Source: Verticillium longisporum (Eukaryota > Ascomycota > Sordariomycetes > Glomerellales > Plectosphaerellaceae). From it: a stretch of DNA of 64,000 nucleotides. The notes under the pieces are model-generated. The model did no database searches, was not told the origin of the DNA, and saw only the letters and a program-made list of their open reading frames with translations. How positions within the stretch are numbered: position 1 is the first letter of the stretch; every line of letters starts with the position of its first letter. Below are positions 23,566 through 34,573 of this stretch, piece by piece. The translations under genes were made by a program, and so were the position numbers. The stretch covers positions 248,001 to 312,000 of the forward strand of contig JAETXT010000002.1 of the NCBI GenBank assembly GCA_019188255.1, given 5' to 3'.

Positions 23566-25229
23566 TTAGTCGCCCCGGAACTTGCTCAGATTCCGTGCAG
23601 ACGGTGAGCGTGGATAGCGCATCGGGCTCGACGGCCGCGACGTCGACAAGGCCATGCTGCGGACTGACTCGAGCGGGTCGAGTGTGGGCCGTAGATCGTC
23701 GCCGAGCCGCGGGGTATACATTGGATCAACGGCGGCCTTTTGGTAGCTCGCAATGCGCAGTGGTGGCGGTCGACGGGCCATCTTTCGTTCGGGAGAGCTG
23801 TATAGGTAGGTTGCGAACATGACCAACGAGGTGCCGAGAATAAACTAGGGTTGGGTCAGTCATCGAGGACTGAGGGTCGCGGGAATCCCTGCACTTACGG
23901 TGAAGCCGAATACAAAATCAAAAAAAAGCACGCTGAAAACGAAACTGACGACAATGCTGATGCTTGCTGCAAAGTTTTTGGCAATATTGTCGGCGTAGTT
24001 GATGCACATGCTGGAGAGAACACCTCCGGCAGACTGGAGAAAGATGGCGGTCCACACGACCCAGTTATACCCGTCAAAGAATCCATGTTCACGGACTTCG
24101 GCGCCGTCCTTGAAAAAGACGCCGATAATAAGGGCCGGGAAGAGCGAGTAAAAAGAGAGCTGCACGTTACGGGTCCAGATGGAGGTATTCGGTGGTGCGG
24201 CCGCGTCCTTGAGGATCTTTTCAAAGTACACACCGGCTAGTCCAGAGCTGGCAGCTGCGATAAGGGCTGCAAAGACGCCAAATGTGTAGTTGCTGGCCAT
24301 TGTGCGAGCTTCGTCCTCGGCCATGCCTTGGTATGTCGCGGAGCGAGGGAGGACTAGGGGCGTGCGAGGAGCAAGGACCTGAGCAGCACGCTTGGTAACG
24401 TGGTGCGCACCGTTGGCTGCAGCCTGGCCGAGCTCGTGAACGGATCGCGGGAAGAAGTGGTCGGCATCATGGTGGAGCAGGATGCTGTTGTAGGAGGTGG
24501 AAGTTTGGTGCGTGTCGGAGTGGGGTATACAGACGATCGAGACACCAAAGGTGAGCACCAACAGTGCAAGCCATCGCTTAGGCGGGAGCGAGCGCCGCAA
24601 AATGGTGACCGAGAAGACGGCGGCTGCGAGAATCTGGGAAGGTTAGACAGAGGTGGGCCACGTACAGGGCAGATGAGCTCACCTTGAACTGGGAGAGAAC
24701 CTGGAAGTGGACGGCATCGAGATTGCCAACAGCCACATACTGCAGGGAGTTTTGCAGCGTATACAGAACGGCGGGCACTGCCAACCTCCAGCTGTCGCCC
24801 GATGACACAGCCGTTCGGATGTGCCAATAGATGGCGGCGGGCGTCGCCGACGTGCCTAGGGCACGTGATGTTTCGGCGATACAGCAACAGAGGCATATGG
24901 ACAACTTGATGACCTCACTGAGGAAGACGGCGGTCGAGGCGAAGTATCGATGGTCCCCCACTTGTGGCATGATTCGGGAGTAGTGCATGATCTGGAGAAA
25001 GAGGTCTGCGTCAGTCGGGATACCTCATGGAAGCAACAGCCACACGATGACATACGAGGATGAGAGCCGAATTTTGGAAGCACAGCTGCAAGTGGAACGG
25101 TCAGCGGCCTGCCGGGAGGTCAAGACGGGAAGAGATTTGTATTACGGTGACGAGGGACACCTGTTTCGCGGGCATGCCCATGATGGTGGGCGCCTTGGAG
25201 GGGTACGGCGCGGTGCCGAGTATCGCCAT
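23566..25229 (-). CDS. UDP-galactose-type nucleotide-sugar transporter (SLC35A family)
   Basis: Golgi membrane antiporter family exchanging a UDP-sugar for UMP to feed glycosyltransferases. Five exons read as 25229-25146, 25085-25056, 24991-24683, 24633-23899 and 23844-23566, with introns of 60, 64, 49 and 54 bp, giving 478 aa. The N-terminal join gives KQVSLVTLCFQNSALILIMHYSRIM followed by the GDHRYFASTAVFLSEVIKL stretch, typical of fission-yeast Gms1 and animal UDP-galactose/UDP-GlcNAc transporters. Later family motifs are QNSLQYVAVGNLDAVHFQVLSQFK, SGLAGVYFEKILKD, IWTRNVQLS and NYADNIAKNFAASISIV. About ten hydrophobic segments are visible. A poorly conserved luminal or cytosolic insert (about residues 180-240) and a long Ser/Arg/Pro-rich tail ending SARNLSKFRGD add length. 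The exact sugar (galactose, GlcNAc or other) cannot be decided from sequence. Confidence 0.93.
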
Positions 25230-27363
25230 TGTGAAGGGCACGCCGTGATGGCGAGTGACGTTGTCAAGGGGAGAAGAAGTCGGTTTGTGGAAAAGAAAAG
25301 GTCGCCGTCAACGGCTGTGGGAAGGAAGCTGCGCGGAGGCCGGGCTCGCGCGCGCAGTCTGCGGGGGAAATGGTATGCGTGATGGATGTTGAAACGGGAA
25401 TGGCGATCGTGGTCGTGCGACCCCCCCGACGTAGCTCGAGCGGGAGGGAGGAGGAGCCGGTTTGGGGTGGCAGGTAGGGCTGTCGCGCGGGTAACGTGAG
25501 GAAGTCTGCACGGCGAGGAAACTGGTCGTCGAGGAAATAGGGCGTTTGAGAAATCGTCGCGCCGCAAGGGGACGAGGCGTCGGTGGTCAATTGAGAGGGT
25601 GACCGGGTCAATTGAGGGGCCTCGAAGGAAATGTGAAGCGTGTCGACAAAGAAACGGTGGCCGAAACCTAAAAGGAACAGTTGGTGAGGGCAGAGTGTCG
25701 CAAGAGGCGCTGTTGAAAATGGAAAGGAGAGGGACAATGGAGAGGCAAGTCGAAGGAAAGGCCTCGCGATCGTCACGTCGGGTCTGGTGTTTGTCGCTCT
25801 TGTGCGTCGTGCCTCATGCCTTGTGCCTCGTTGCCAGTGCCTGCCGACGTGGTGTTCTGGGATTCGGGACCAGGGGCAGGCACGATGGGATATGGAAGGT
25901 CAAAGGCAGGTGCCAGTGCCAGCACACGGCGAACTTGAGGAAGGCGGAGGGCCAGGGCCCAGAAGTCAGAGCCAAGAACCCAGGACCCAGGACCGCTTTT
26001 CAGGTGGTGTGGGTCCCGTGTTCAGGGCGGATGAACAGGGGGCCGGCCACACAGTCAGAGAATGGTAGCGTCTGGAGCGTATCCGGATTAGCGCATGGTT
26101 GCGCTGCGTTGCTTCATTTGCTGTGCTGGACCTCCACTGAAGGAAGGAAGCCTCGCCGCCATCCGTCTGTCCAAGTGTGGCACTGTCCACCGTTCTGCAC
26201 CATGCCAGGGCAGACAGTCCTGTTACGTCAGCCTTCCTGTTGGCGATCCGGGGAAGCTGCCCCGGGGAGCTTCTGGGCATCTGCGCCTTGGCGGACAGAA
26301 AGGGACTCGATGCCTGAAGCCCCCTCCCCAGATTTTGCTTTTCCATCCTCACCGCCAGCCGCCAGCTGCCGATCCAACCGGTACAGATGACGTCCGTTAG
26401 CGACGCCTTTCTTCTCTTGATGACCATGACCGGACGAACACAATGTTGCCCTAATATTTCTGAGTCTGGTGGATGGTGGCATCATGTTGACGCGAAATGT
26501 GCATGTAAGCTAACAGACAGCACCCAATCAGATTCATCTCGCCCGTGCTGGGACATTCCGGATGAGCAGCCAGATGTTCATCATCAACGATAGCGCACCA
26601 AATGGATGGAGCTATCAATAGTTGCAAACCAGTTAAGTGGTAGCCAACAAGCAATACATGGTAGAGCAGATCAAAAGGAGATGCCGCGTCGAGTCAAGTC
26701 AACAACAGGGGGTGCCGCCTCGCGACCTGCCAGCCACCTGTTTTTTCAGCTCGAGCTGCTCACCCCTGTCACATCTCATGCACCTCGTCTCCTCCGCCTC
26801 GCAACACTCTCCGTTAAAAGATACATGTTCCACGAACCCCCTTTTGTCAACGCGACACCATTAGATTCGTTGCCCAGTCTCAAATGCAGTCAAAATGTTA
26901 ATCTCAGTGCGAGATGCTTTTTAATTCACAAATCGCCTTGCCATGAGCCCCCTCGGGTGCTGCAGATGGACATCCATCCCCCCTCTTCAGGTATCGCCTA
27001 ACAGGCCATGAACCAGTTTCGAGTACCACAGGAGATTCAGTCCTTGCCCCTGGAGGGAGCTTTAACGACGAGGCCCCAAAACCTCGCTGCTCCCCAAGAA
27101 CATCACACGCTTTGTCGTTCTCCTCTTGCTCGCTCAAAGATCTTTGCTTGACTTCTTCTACCCTCATCTCGTTTTCCCTCTGGGCTTCTTTGACCAGGAA
27201 TCGTGAGCCTTCCTGTCAACACTGGCTTTCCCCACTGCCTGAATCTCTGCCTGCTGCCTCAGCCCATCCTCTTCTGCTCCTGCCTATTCCATTTAAATCC
27301 TGTGACATTAAGGCCGCTATCTTCAAGTGGCATCCTCTCCAGCTCTTCCCTACTCTCACCACT
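25230..27363. other. divergent intergenic region between transporter and dynamin genes
   Basis: 2.1 kb separating two divergent start codons. Purine-rich on the plus strand next to the transporter gene, and C/T-rich in the last 300 bp before the dynamin start, consistent with a 5' UTR. ORFs up to 263 codons here (25599-26390) show no domain, no bias and overlapping rivals on the other strand, so I call none. Confidence 0.45.
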
Positions 27364-30300
27364 ATGGCAACCCCACTCACGCCTCGGCCAAAATTGGAAC
27401 CTGGGTCACGATCATCCACGGGCTCAGATTCGACAACGACCATCCCACAGTTTGCGGTACCACCACGCCCTGCATCACCCAGAAACTCTGCTCCTACCTT
27501 CGCACCCCAAGAAGAGGTTCAGCATCGTTCATCAGAGTGGCACACAGCACAGTCATCGACAAATTGGCCACCGCAAAGCGTTGCTCGATCGTTCATGAGG
27601 TCGGATGCCCGTAAGTACTCGCCTACCCCCATGAGCCTCACCAGCAATATGTCAACTAAATCGATGAAGAACCGCCAACTGTCTTTCAAACCCGTACTTC
27701 CACTGTAGATGGGAGCGAGCCCGTCTACCTCGAAGTGCGTAACCGCGGCATGCCCTACGATCAGTCGACGCCCGGCTTGGGCGAAAGCTTCTTGGAGGGC
27801 TCCTTCCAAAATGTCGGCGCCAAGCTCAAGGCGTGCAACGACACGCTCGGTGACGTCCAGCAGCTGGGAATCGAACACATTGTCTCACTCCCGGGCCTCA
27901 ACATGGTTGGTGACCAGTCGGCTGGAAAGTCCATGTTGATCTCCAGCGTCGCGGGTCTGCCCCTCCCTCGGAGCGATGGCGTCTGTACGAGGTGCCCAAT
28001 TCACATTCGTGCCTCCAGAAACAACGAGTGGTCGTGCCGTGTTAGTCTGCAACTGGACTACGACTATTGCCCACCTCCCTTCGGCCAGCCCATTACGAAG
28101 GATGACGTTACCGCTGAAAACCCTTTCCCGCCTTGGGTCCGACAACAAAATCGTGAGGTCAAGGAGTTCATGACCATCTACTCACGGAACAAAAGCGAGA
28201 TCGAAACTGTTCTCCGTTGGGCCCAGGTGGCGGTCCTGAACTATGCCCAGAACTCGGATTTGTTCATTCCTGGCTCAGGCGCCATCGCGAGGACTAGGGA
28301 ACTTGCCGTCGAAGCCGAGAATACCATTGCCAAATTCAGCCCCAACACTGTGGCACTCGAGATCAAGGGCCCCGACCTGCCCGATCTCTCGTTCTATGAC
28401 CTGCCCGGCATCTTCCGCAACTCTGGATATGAGGAAGACGAGTATCTTGTTCACGTTGTCGAAAACCTGGCGGTTCAGCACATCTCGGAAAACGACGCTC
28501 TCATCATCTGGGCTGTCCCCATGAATGCCGACCCCGAAACGTCGTCTACTTTGTCCATCATTCGCAAAGTTGGCGCTCAGAAGCGCACCATCGGCGTCAT
28601 GACCAAGGCTGATCTGCTGCCGAATCAGGGTAGCAATAGCTATTCCCAGTGGCTGTCTATGCTTCGTGGTGAGCGTCACCTTATTGGTCACGAGTACTTC
28701 ATCACCTCTCGGCGTGCAGAACAGGACCTGGATCGCCAGACCCAGTGGGAGGAGGCCTTGTTCAATGGCAAGCATGAGAATTGGCCAGAGGAATTCGCCG
28801 AGTTTTCAGATCGATGTGGTGTCGAACGACTGAAGGAAGCTCTTTCGGAAAAACTTGGGAAAGAGTTTGCAAAAAAGTAAGTGGCCTCCGGATCTCAACA
28901 TGCGTTGTCTTTCAATAGCTGACGAACAATTCGCAGCCTTCCCTCTATCAAGAGCAAAATCTTCGACGAGCTTCGCAAGAACGAGAAGCGGCTCAGCAAC
29001 CTTCCAGAACTGCCCACCAACATCGAGTACGAGGTGCGCAAAAGCTTGATCGAATTCACGGCGATCGTCAAGGACAAGATCCGTGGCAACGAGTTCTCTT
29101 CTGCTTTTGGTCTCCTGGCGGGGTCTTTCCGCGAATGTCTATTGCACGCGAAGCCCAAATTCTCGCTCAAGCACAAGTCTGATGTGCCAGTTCTGGAAAT
29201 CTCTGATGATGACGAGCCAGCAAGTGCGAGCCGCAAGCGAGGCCCGCAAGCCAGCTCCAACGGTGCGAGCAAGCGACCCCGGCACGTCGGCAGCAACGGC
29301 AGCTTCTCCCAGGCTTCACAAGCCGGCTTGCAAATGAAGACAGAGGAGGCCACTGTGCGCAACGGTACCCCGACCCCACACACGCCATCTCGCGGCTCCG
29401 TCCGGCCGTCTGTTCTTCCCGCTCCATTCCAGAACTTTACATCTCTGGGCTCGGGCTTCAGGAGCATTGGGGCGATCCGCGAAGACATCCAGGCCAAGAC
29501 CAAGGCTGGTATGCCGAACATTGTCCCGAGCGAAGTGTACAACGATCTCTGTAAACTTGCCGTGAAGCACTGGAACCATCCCATGCTTGTCTTTCTGGAG
29601 GCGGTTATGTCTCATCTCCAGGTCATAGTCAACCAAGCTCTGGATCAGGCTTTCGGCAAGCTCAAGCGACGTCTCGTCTTCAAGGACTCCAGAAGGCACA
29701 TGGAAGCCTTTCTCAGCAGCCGCCGGAGCAAGGCTCTAGAGTTCCTGACGGAGCTGTACGAGATGGAGTCTTACCAGCTGTTCACGATCAATCACGACGC
29801 GTTCACCCTGTACGAGCTGGAGGAAGGTCGCCTGCTCAAGCGTTACCGCCACCATGTGCGATGGCAAGCCTTTGTCGGCGAAAAGTGCGAGAGCAGCGAT
29901 AAGACGGCCGCCTCTCAATTCAACAGCGACTGGGACCGCATGACGCCCGACCAGCGCGCCAGCGAGCAGAGACGCCATGACGCAGAGCTCATCAAGATGG
30001 GCCCCGATCCGTTTGAGAAGGAGCTCAAGGTTGCCGCCTACGTGCGGGGATACTACCGGCTGGCCGCCTTGCGGTTCGCCGAAACGACGACGCTCTACGT
30101 GACGTCACGAATGTTTCCGTCGATTGTCAAGGAGCTCGATATGTACCTTGAGACGCAGCTGGGGCTGATGGGTGCCGGTCCAGAGGCTTTTGATCGCCTC
30201 ATGGACGAGGAGGAGACGACGGCTCGCAAGCGCCAGACGTGCAAGCTTACTGTTGAGAAGCTGAAGAAGGCCATGGACTCCATCAACGAGCTGGAGCGAG

Positions 30301-30410
30301 AGACCGAAGACGTCGACATGGCAATGGAGGGTGCCGATGACATGAGCGGTCTCGATGATCGCGGTCACGGCACCAGGGGTTATGCCGAGACGATCAGCGA
30401 TGAGCTGTGA
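27364..30410 (+). CDS. dynamin-family large GTPase, Mx/DLP-like (962 aa)
   Basis: Three exons, 27364-27610, 27709-28876 and 28937-30410, with introns of 98 and 60 bp. All dynamin GTPase motifs are present: G1 GDQSAGKS (150-157), the G2 threonine in CTRCP (T176), G3 DLPG (313-316) and G4 TKAD (381-384). The stalk begins near residue 460 (LPSIKSKIFDELRKNEKRL). The C-terminus (KLKVAAYVRGYYRLAALRFAETTT, then MFPSIVKELDMYLE) fits the helical bundle and GED. There is no PH domain. In its place residues 555-590 hold an acidic, hydrophobic SUMO-interaction-like motif (VLEISDDDE), then basic nuclear-localisation-like patches (SRKRG and SKRPRH). The N-terminus of about 90 residues is disordered. Family members bend or bundle membranes, and fungi carry several paralogues of unknown role. 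It sits directly upstream of rvt on the same strand. Confidence 0.9.
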
Positions 30411-31371
30411 GTCGCGGCTTGAGGTCTAATATGGGCCCAGGGTACTTTGCCAAGACGGTTGCAGATGGATGAAAGTGCGATGGCTTGTATGTTGTTGCAG
30501 AACGAAATAGGACTATGTCTGGCCAAGAGATAGTAAGGTTTGCTGCGTTTGATTCTGGGAGGAAGAGGTCTCTGTATCCTAGGGAATTTGTGGCCTGGAT
30601 CGTGTTATACTGCTTAGAGGGCTAGATATGGCCGAATGAGGTTGCTGGTTTGTTCGTTTATAGGATGGCTGATACCAAGGAATGTTAGGTCTGTTGCATC
30701 TGGAGTTTGATGACTATGGAAATGACTTGTCGTGGTGTTGGTAAGTGGAGAAAGGATTCGAGAGAGCCTCTCCTTGCCATGCCGCCATCAAATTCTGATG
30801 CAACATCCCGGAATATGCCTACGATGGGTGTCCGCGAACTATGAGGCTCGAATCAATTGCCAATGAGTCACATCATTTGATGCCATTGTCGGTGCCAAAG
30901 CTGGCGTGGTGGTCTTGCAGGAGCAGGATCCCTGAAGCAGGATCCCTGAAGCAAAAGGGGCTCAGGGGTTACTTTGCGTCTTAGTCAGCAGTCGCGAACC
31001 ACAGCACAAGGCAAACCTGTGTGACTGGCACGGCTGCCTGCGGCATACACCCACTACACTACGCCTCCGCCCCCACAATCCCCGTTGGTCCTTGGCTGCT
31101 ATCAGTAGACTCTCTTTCGCCTTGTACTGCCTAGACGATCATCAATACGAGACGACCATCCATACGAGGCTCGCCTATATAACTGACCGTTGGCCCTCGA
31201 TTTCCTCTTCATTCTTTCGAGACCTCTAGAGTTTCTTCCATATTCACCGAGACCAAATTCCAGCTGCGGTCGAGAATCTAAGGAGCCTCTCACACTCGCA
31301 AGCACTCCATCGTACGAGGTTCATATCAGCGACACGAGGCAGCAGCTCCGCGGGCTTCATCCACCGCTACC
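30411..31371. other. dynamin-rvt intergenic region with a 14-bp tandem duplication
   Basis: 961 bp containing the dynamin 3' UTR and the rvt promoter. A 14-bp unit GCAGGATCCCTGAA is duplicated head to tail at 30923-30950. The last 150 bp before the rvt start lack long ORFs and end in a good start context (CTACCATGGCC). No gene is seen. Confidence 0.5.
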
Positions 31372-34293
31372 ATGGCCTCATCAGGCAGCGTCTTTTCCGA
31401 GACTCTCCAAGAGATCACAAAGACCAAGCTCGAGGAGCTTTCCAAGCGGCGCAAGAACTTTGAGACCTCCAAGGCCGCCGTGCTCGCCTACCTCGACGAG
31501 GAGACCGACAAGGTCGCGCGGATCAAGGCCCTCAGCAGCGGCGTCAAGCGATGCCTCGGCGTCGCCATCGACAAGAACGGCGCCGTCATCCTGCGGGCGG
31601 GCAAGCAGGGCCCGCTCGAGATCGAGCTCAAGAACCTGGATCGGTTCCTCCAACAGGCGCGCCACGACCCTTCTGTCTCCGCCAAGATGCTCGATGCGTG
31701 GGAGGCCTCCCTGCTTGGTCACCTCAGCACGCAGTCGCTCAAGTTTCAGTACGCAGATCTCTACGGCCAGCTCGTCACCGAGTGGCTGTCTGGCGACCGC
31801 AAACCGGCTCCCAAGAAGGCGGATGCCGATGTCGAGATGGGGGACGACTTTGAGGATGTCGGCAGCGCAGTCAAGCTCGAGGCGCGGGCCGAGTGGGAGA
31901 AGACGGTTTTTGAGCCGGCCAATGTCGACGAGAAGGCGTTGGAGAGATACCTTGCCAAGCTGTTTGGTGCCGGTGGTGACCCAGAGAAGGAGAAGCTGCG
32001 CGACGCCCTCGAGAAGCTCCGGAGCGACGTTGCCGTGTTCGAGACGTCCATGTCCGACCCCACCCAGTTCACCAATGCCTCTCTCCTGCGGGCCATCACC
32101 GGACTTCTCAGCAGTGACTTGCTGACGAATGAAAAGCGAGAGGTGCTCCGGGACTTCAAGAGCAATCACGTCATCCTCGCGGAGATTGCTGACGTCCTCA
32201 ACATGCGCATCGCGGCGCTTCAGACCTGGTCGTGGGGCGACAAGGTGCTGCTGGAGCAGCATCGCAAGATCAGCGGCGTGTACAACGTCAAGATGCACGA
32301 GGACCTCTTGCAAGCCATCTTCCTGCAGCATATCGGCGTCAAGTGGTCCGTTTTCTTCAAGAGGGCCTTCACGACGTTTCGCAGAGCAAAGGGCGCTTGG
32401 ACGCCTCGACGCAATCCAGTCTCCAAGACCGACAAGAAGAGGCTGGGATACTACCTGGGACCTGTGTTCCGCAACGGATGTCTTCAAGACCGCCGCAGGG
32501 ATCTCTACAACAAGGATTACTTCTTGGCTCAACTTCTCAGTTCTGAGACGCAGCAGGTTCACAATGCGGATGGCGAAGAGGAGGCAGACTGGGAGAACGC
32601 AGCAGCGCCAGCCTCAGATTTCATTAGCAATGGCTTCGCAGCCTCTTCGCCGGTATACAAGAGAGGGCTAGGTGCCGGGGGCGCAAAGAGGCACAGGAGG
32701 ATCGCCACGTTCAAAGATAACGAAGCCTCAGACTCCGAAGACGACCGCTCAGGCGACGGGGATGATGATGCTGATACGGCGACGCCGAAGAATACCATGA
32801 AGTTGAAGCAGCAAATTCTTCACATTCTCTCAACGGAGATTGCCATTGGCAAAAGCCTCCATGGAGAGGTGACTGCGTTCCATTCTGTCTTTGACAGCTG
32901 GGCTCCGCTCTTGCCACACCAGACGGTCCTTGCTGTTCTCGGATTCTTTGGCGTCTCGGAACAGTGGCTTTCCTTCTTCCAGAACTTCCTCGAAGCTCCG
33001 TTGAAGTTTCTGGACGACGATGACACAGTCAGCACTCGAAAGCGTCTCCGCGGCACACCCGCCTCTCACACCCTCAGCGACCTATTTGGTGAATCTATCC
33101 TTTTTTGTCTAGACTTTTCCGTCAATCAGGCGACCGAGGGCCAGACTATATGGCGTATCCACGATGATGTTTGGTTCTGGTCCAATGATGAGACCAAAGC
33201 AGTGACTGCATGGAAGACGATGGACAGCTTTGCCCGAGTCACCGGCACCAAGCTCAACCCAGTGAAGACCGGGGCTGTCCGAGTCGACCAGGCCTCTCAC
33301 GAACCCAGAGCACTCAGTGAATTGCTTCCAAAGGGTGAGATTCGATGGGGCTTCCTCCGACTTTCGTCGACCACGGGCCGTTTCGAGATTGATCAGACAA
33401 TGGTGGACAAACACGTTGAGGAGCTCCAGAAACAGCTCGTAGGCAGCAACAAGAGCGTCTTCGCTTTCATCCAGACCTGGAACACGTACGCGGACACATT
33501 CTTCTCCGCCAACTTTGGCAAGCCTGCATGCTGCTACGGCGTCGAGCACGTGGACGATATGCTTCGTACTCATCAGCGGATCCAAAAGGAGATATTTTCG
33601 TCCTTTGCCACCTCTTTTAACGAAACAGGGACAACGAGCGTCGCTGGCCATCTCAAGAAGACTATCGAGACCCGTTTCGGCATCGCTGATGTTCCCGACG
33701 GCTACATCTTCTTCCCCGTGGAGATGGGTGGCCTGGATCTCAAATCGCCATTCGTGACCCTTCTCCAGATACGCGACTCGTTCAGCGAGTCTCCGTTTGC
33801 CATGCTGGAGGCCTTCCACAAAGGCGAGCGTGAGGGCTACCAGGCCGCCAAGGAGCGATTTTACAGCAGCGAGATTGAGGAACTGCACTACAGCCTCGCG
33901 GACCCGGATTGGAAGCCCGAATCGAAGCAGGAGCAGGAGACGTTCCTCGGTTTCGAGGACTACACGCGGTTCAGGGAGGAGCTCCGCTTCGAAGACAATG
34001 GAGTCCAGGTGCATGATCTGTTCAGCAAGATGTTGGTCGAGCCGTTACCCTCGACATTGTCGCCGGACACGAGTAAGATCAGTTCGGCGCTGCGTAACTT
34101 GACCGGCAATCCGAGGCCGAGAGGTATCTTCTCGAACTGGGCTTCGATGGAGCCGTACTGGCAGTGGGTGACCATGCTGTATGGACCGGAGATTGTGGAC
34201 CGTTTTGGCGGGCTGAACATTGTTGATTCTGGGTTGCTGCCAATGGGAATGGTCAGCATCTTTAGGGAGAAACGGGTCACATGGGAGGGCTGA
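31372..34293 (+). CDS. rvt: rvt: domesticated cellular reverse transcriptase (973 aa)
   Basis: Single-exon ORF matching the rvt family, single-copy RT genes of filamentous fungi and some other lineages that are not part of a mobile element. RT motifs in order: motif A region VFDSWAPLLPH (around D508), motif B RGTPASHTLSDLFGESILFC (from 560), motif C WRIHDDVWFW (HDD 597-599), motif D GTKLNPVKTG (625-634) and primer-grip-like WGFL (659-662). The N-terminal 230 residues are charged and probably coiled coil (KLEELSKRRKNFETSKAAVL). A large acidic insert (about 400-470, including DSEDDRSGDGDDDADT) lies inside the fingers/palm region, as is typical of rvt. About 300 C-terminal residues follow. There is no RNase H, integrase, endonuclease, LTR or poly-A tail, and no second copy in this window, so it is not a retrotransposon. 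Reported rvt proteins have polymerase or terminal-transferase activity; the biological role is unresolved. Confidence 0.85.
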   Translation: MASSGSVFSETLQEITKTKLEELSKRRKNFETSKAAVLAYLDEETDKVARIKALSSGVKRCLGVAIDKNGAVILRAGKQGPLEIELKNLDRFLQQARHDPSVSAKMLDAWEASLLGHLSTQSLKFQYADLYGQLVTEWLSGDRKPAPKKADADVEMGDDFEDVGSAVKLEARAEWEKTVFEPANVDEKALERYLAKLFGAGGDPEKEKLRDALEKLRSDVAVFETSMSDPTQFTNASLLRAITGLLSSDLLTNEKREVLRDFKSNHVILAEIADVLNMRIAALQTWSWGDKVLLEQHRKISGVYNVKMHEDLLQAIFLQHIGVKWSVFFKRAFTTFRRAKGAWTPRRNPVSKTDKKRLGYYLGPVFRNGCLQDRRRDLYNKDYFLAQLLSSETQQVHNADGEEEADWENAAAPASDFISNGFAASSPVYKRGLGAGGAKRHRRIATFKDNEASDSEDDRSGDGDDDADTATPKNTMKLKQQILHILSTEIAIGKSLHGEVTAFHSVFDSWAPLLPHQTVLAVLGFFGVSEQWLSFFQNFLEAPLKFLDDDDTVSTRKRLRGTPASHTLSDLFGESILFCLDFSVNQATEGQTIWRIHDDVWFWSNDETKAVTAWKTMDSFARVTGTKLNPVKTGAVRVDQASHEPRALSELLPKGEIRWGFLRLSSTTGRFEIDQTMVDKHVEELQKQLVGSNKSVFAFIQTWNTYADTFFSANFGKPACCYGVEHVDDMLRTHQRIQKEIFSSFATSFNETGTTSVAGHLKKTIETRFGIADVPDGYIFFPVEMGGLDLKSPFVTLLQIRDSFSESPFAMLEAFHKGEREGYQAAKERFYSSEIEELHYSLADPDWKPESKQEQETFLGFEDYTRFREELRFEDNGVQVHDLFSKMLVEPLPSTLSPDTSKISSALRNLTGNPRPRGIFSNWASMEPYWQWVTMLYGPEIVDRFGGLNIVDSGLLPMGMVSIFREKRVTWEG

Positions 34294-34573
34294 GAATGTC
34301 TGCAAGTGTGATATGAGGAGCACATACAGGAAACTGGGCACAAATTGACAGGTCTACGAAGAACATGCACACAAGAAACCAACGTATTCGGAAATTGTTT
34401 CTTTATCATTCCAGTCCAGCTGCTTTCGCCCGAGACGAAGCCCCAACCCATCATCATGTTCCTTATCGTTCCTCGTCAGCAATCGTCCGTTCCTCATGCA
34501 GATCCTAGCTCGATCTGCCCGAGCACCTAGTGAGCCCATGCTGGACCTCTCAGACCGCGACATAGTCTGACAA

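Noticed and set aside
31381..32562. 393-codon open frame antisense to rvt
   Set aside because: It mirrors the GC-rich third positions of the rvt gene, is Leu/Arg/Asp/Gly-rich and has no domain. It is a shadow ORF.
33109..34014. 301-codon open frame antisense to the 3' half of rvt
   Set aside because: Shadow of the coding strand; no motifs and no start or splice support.
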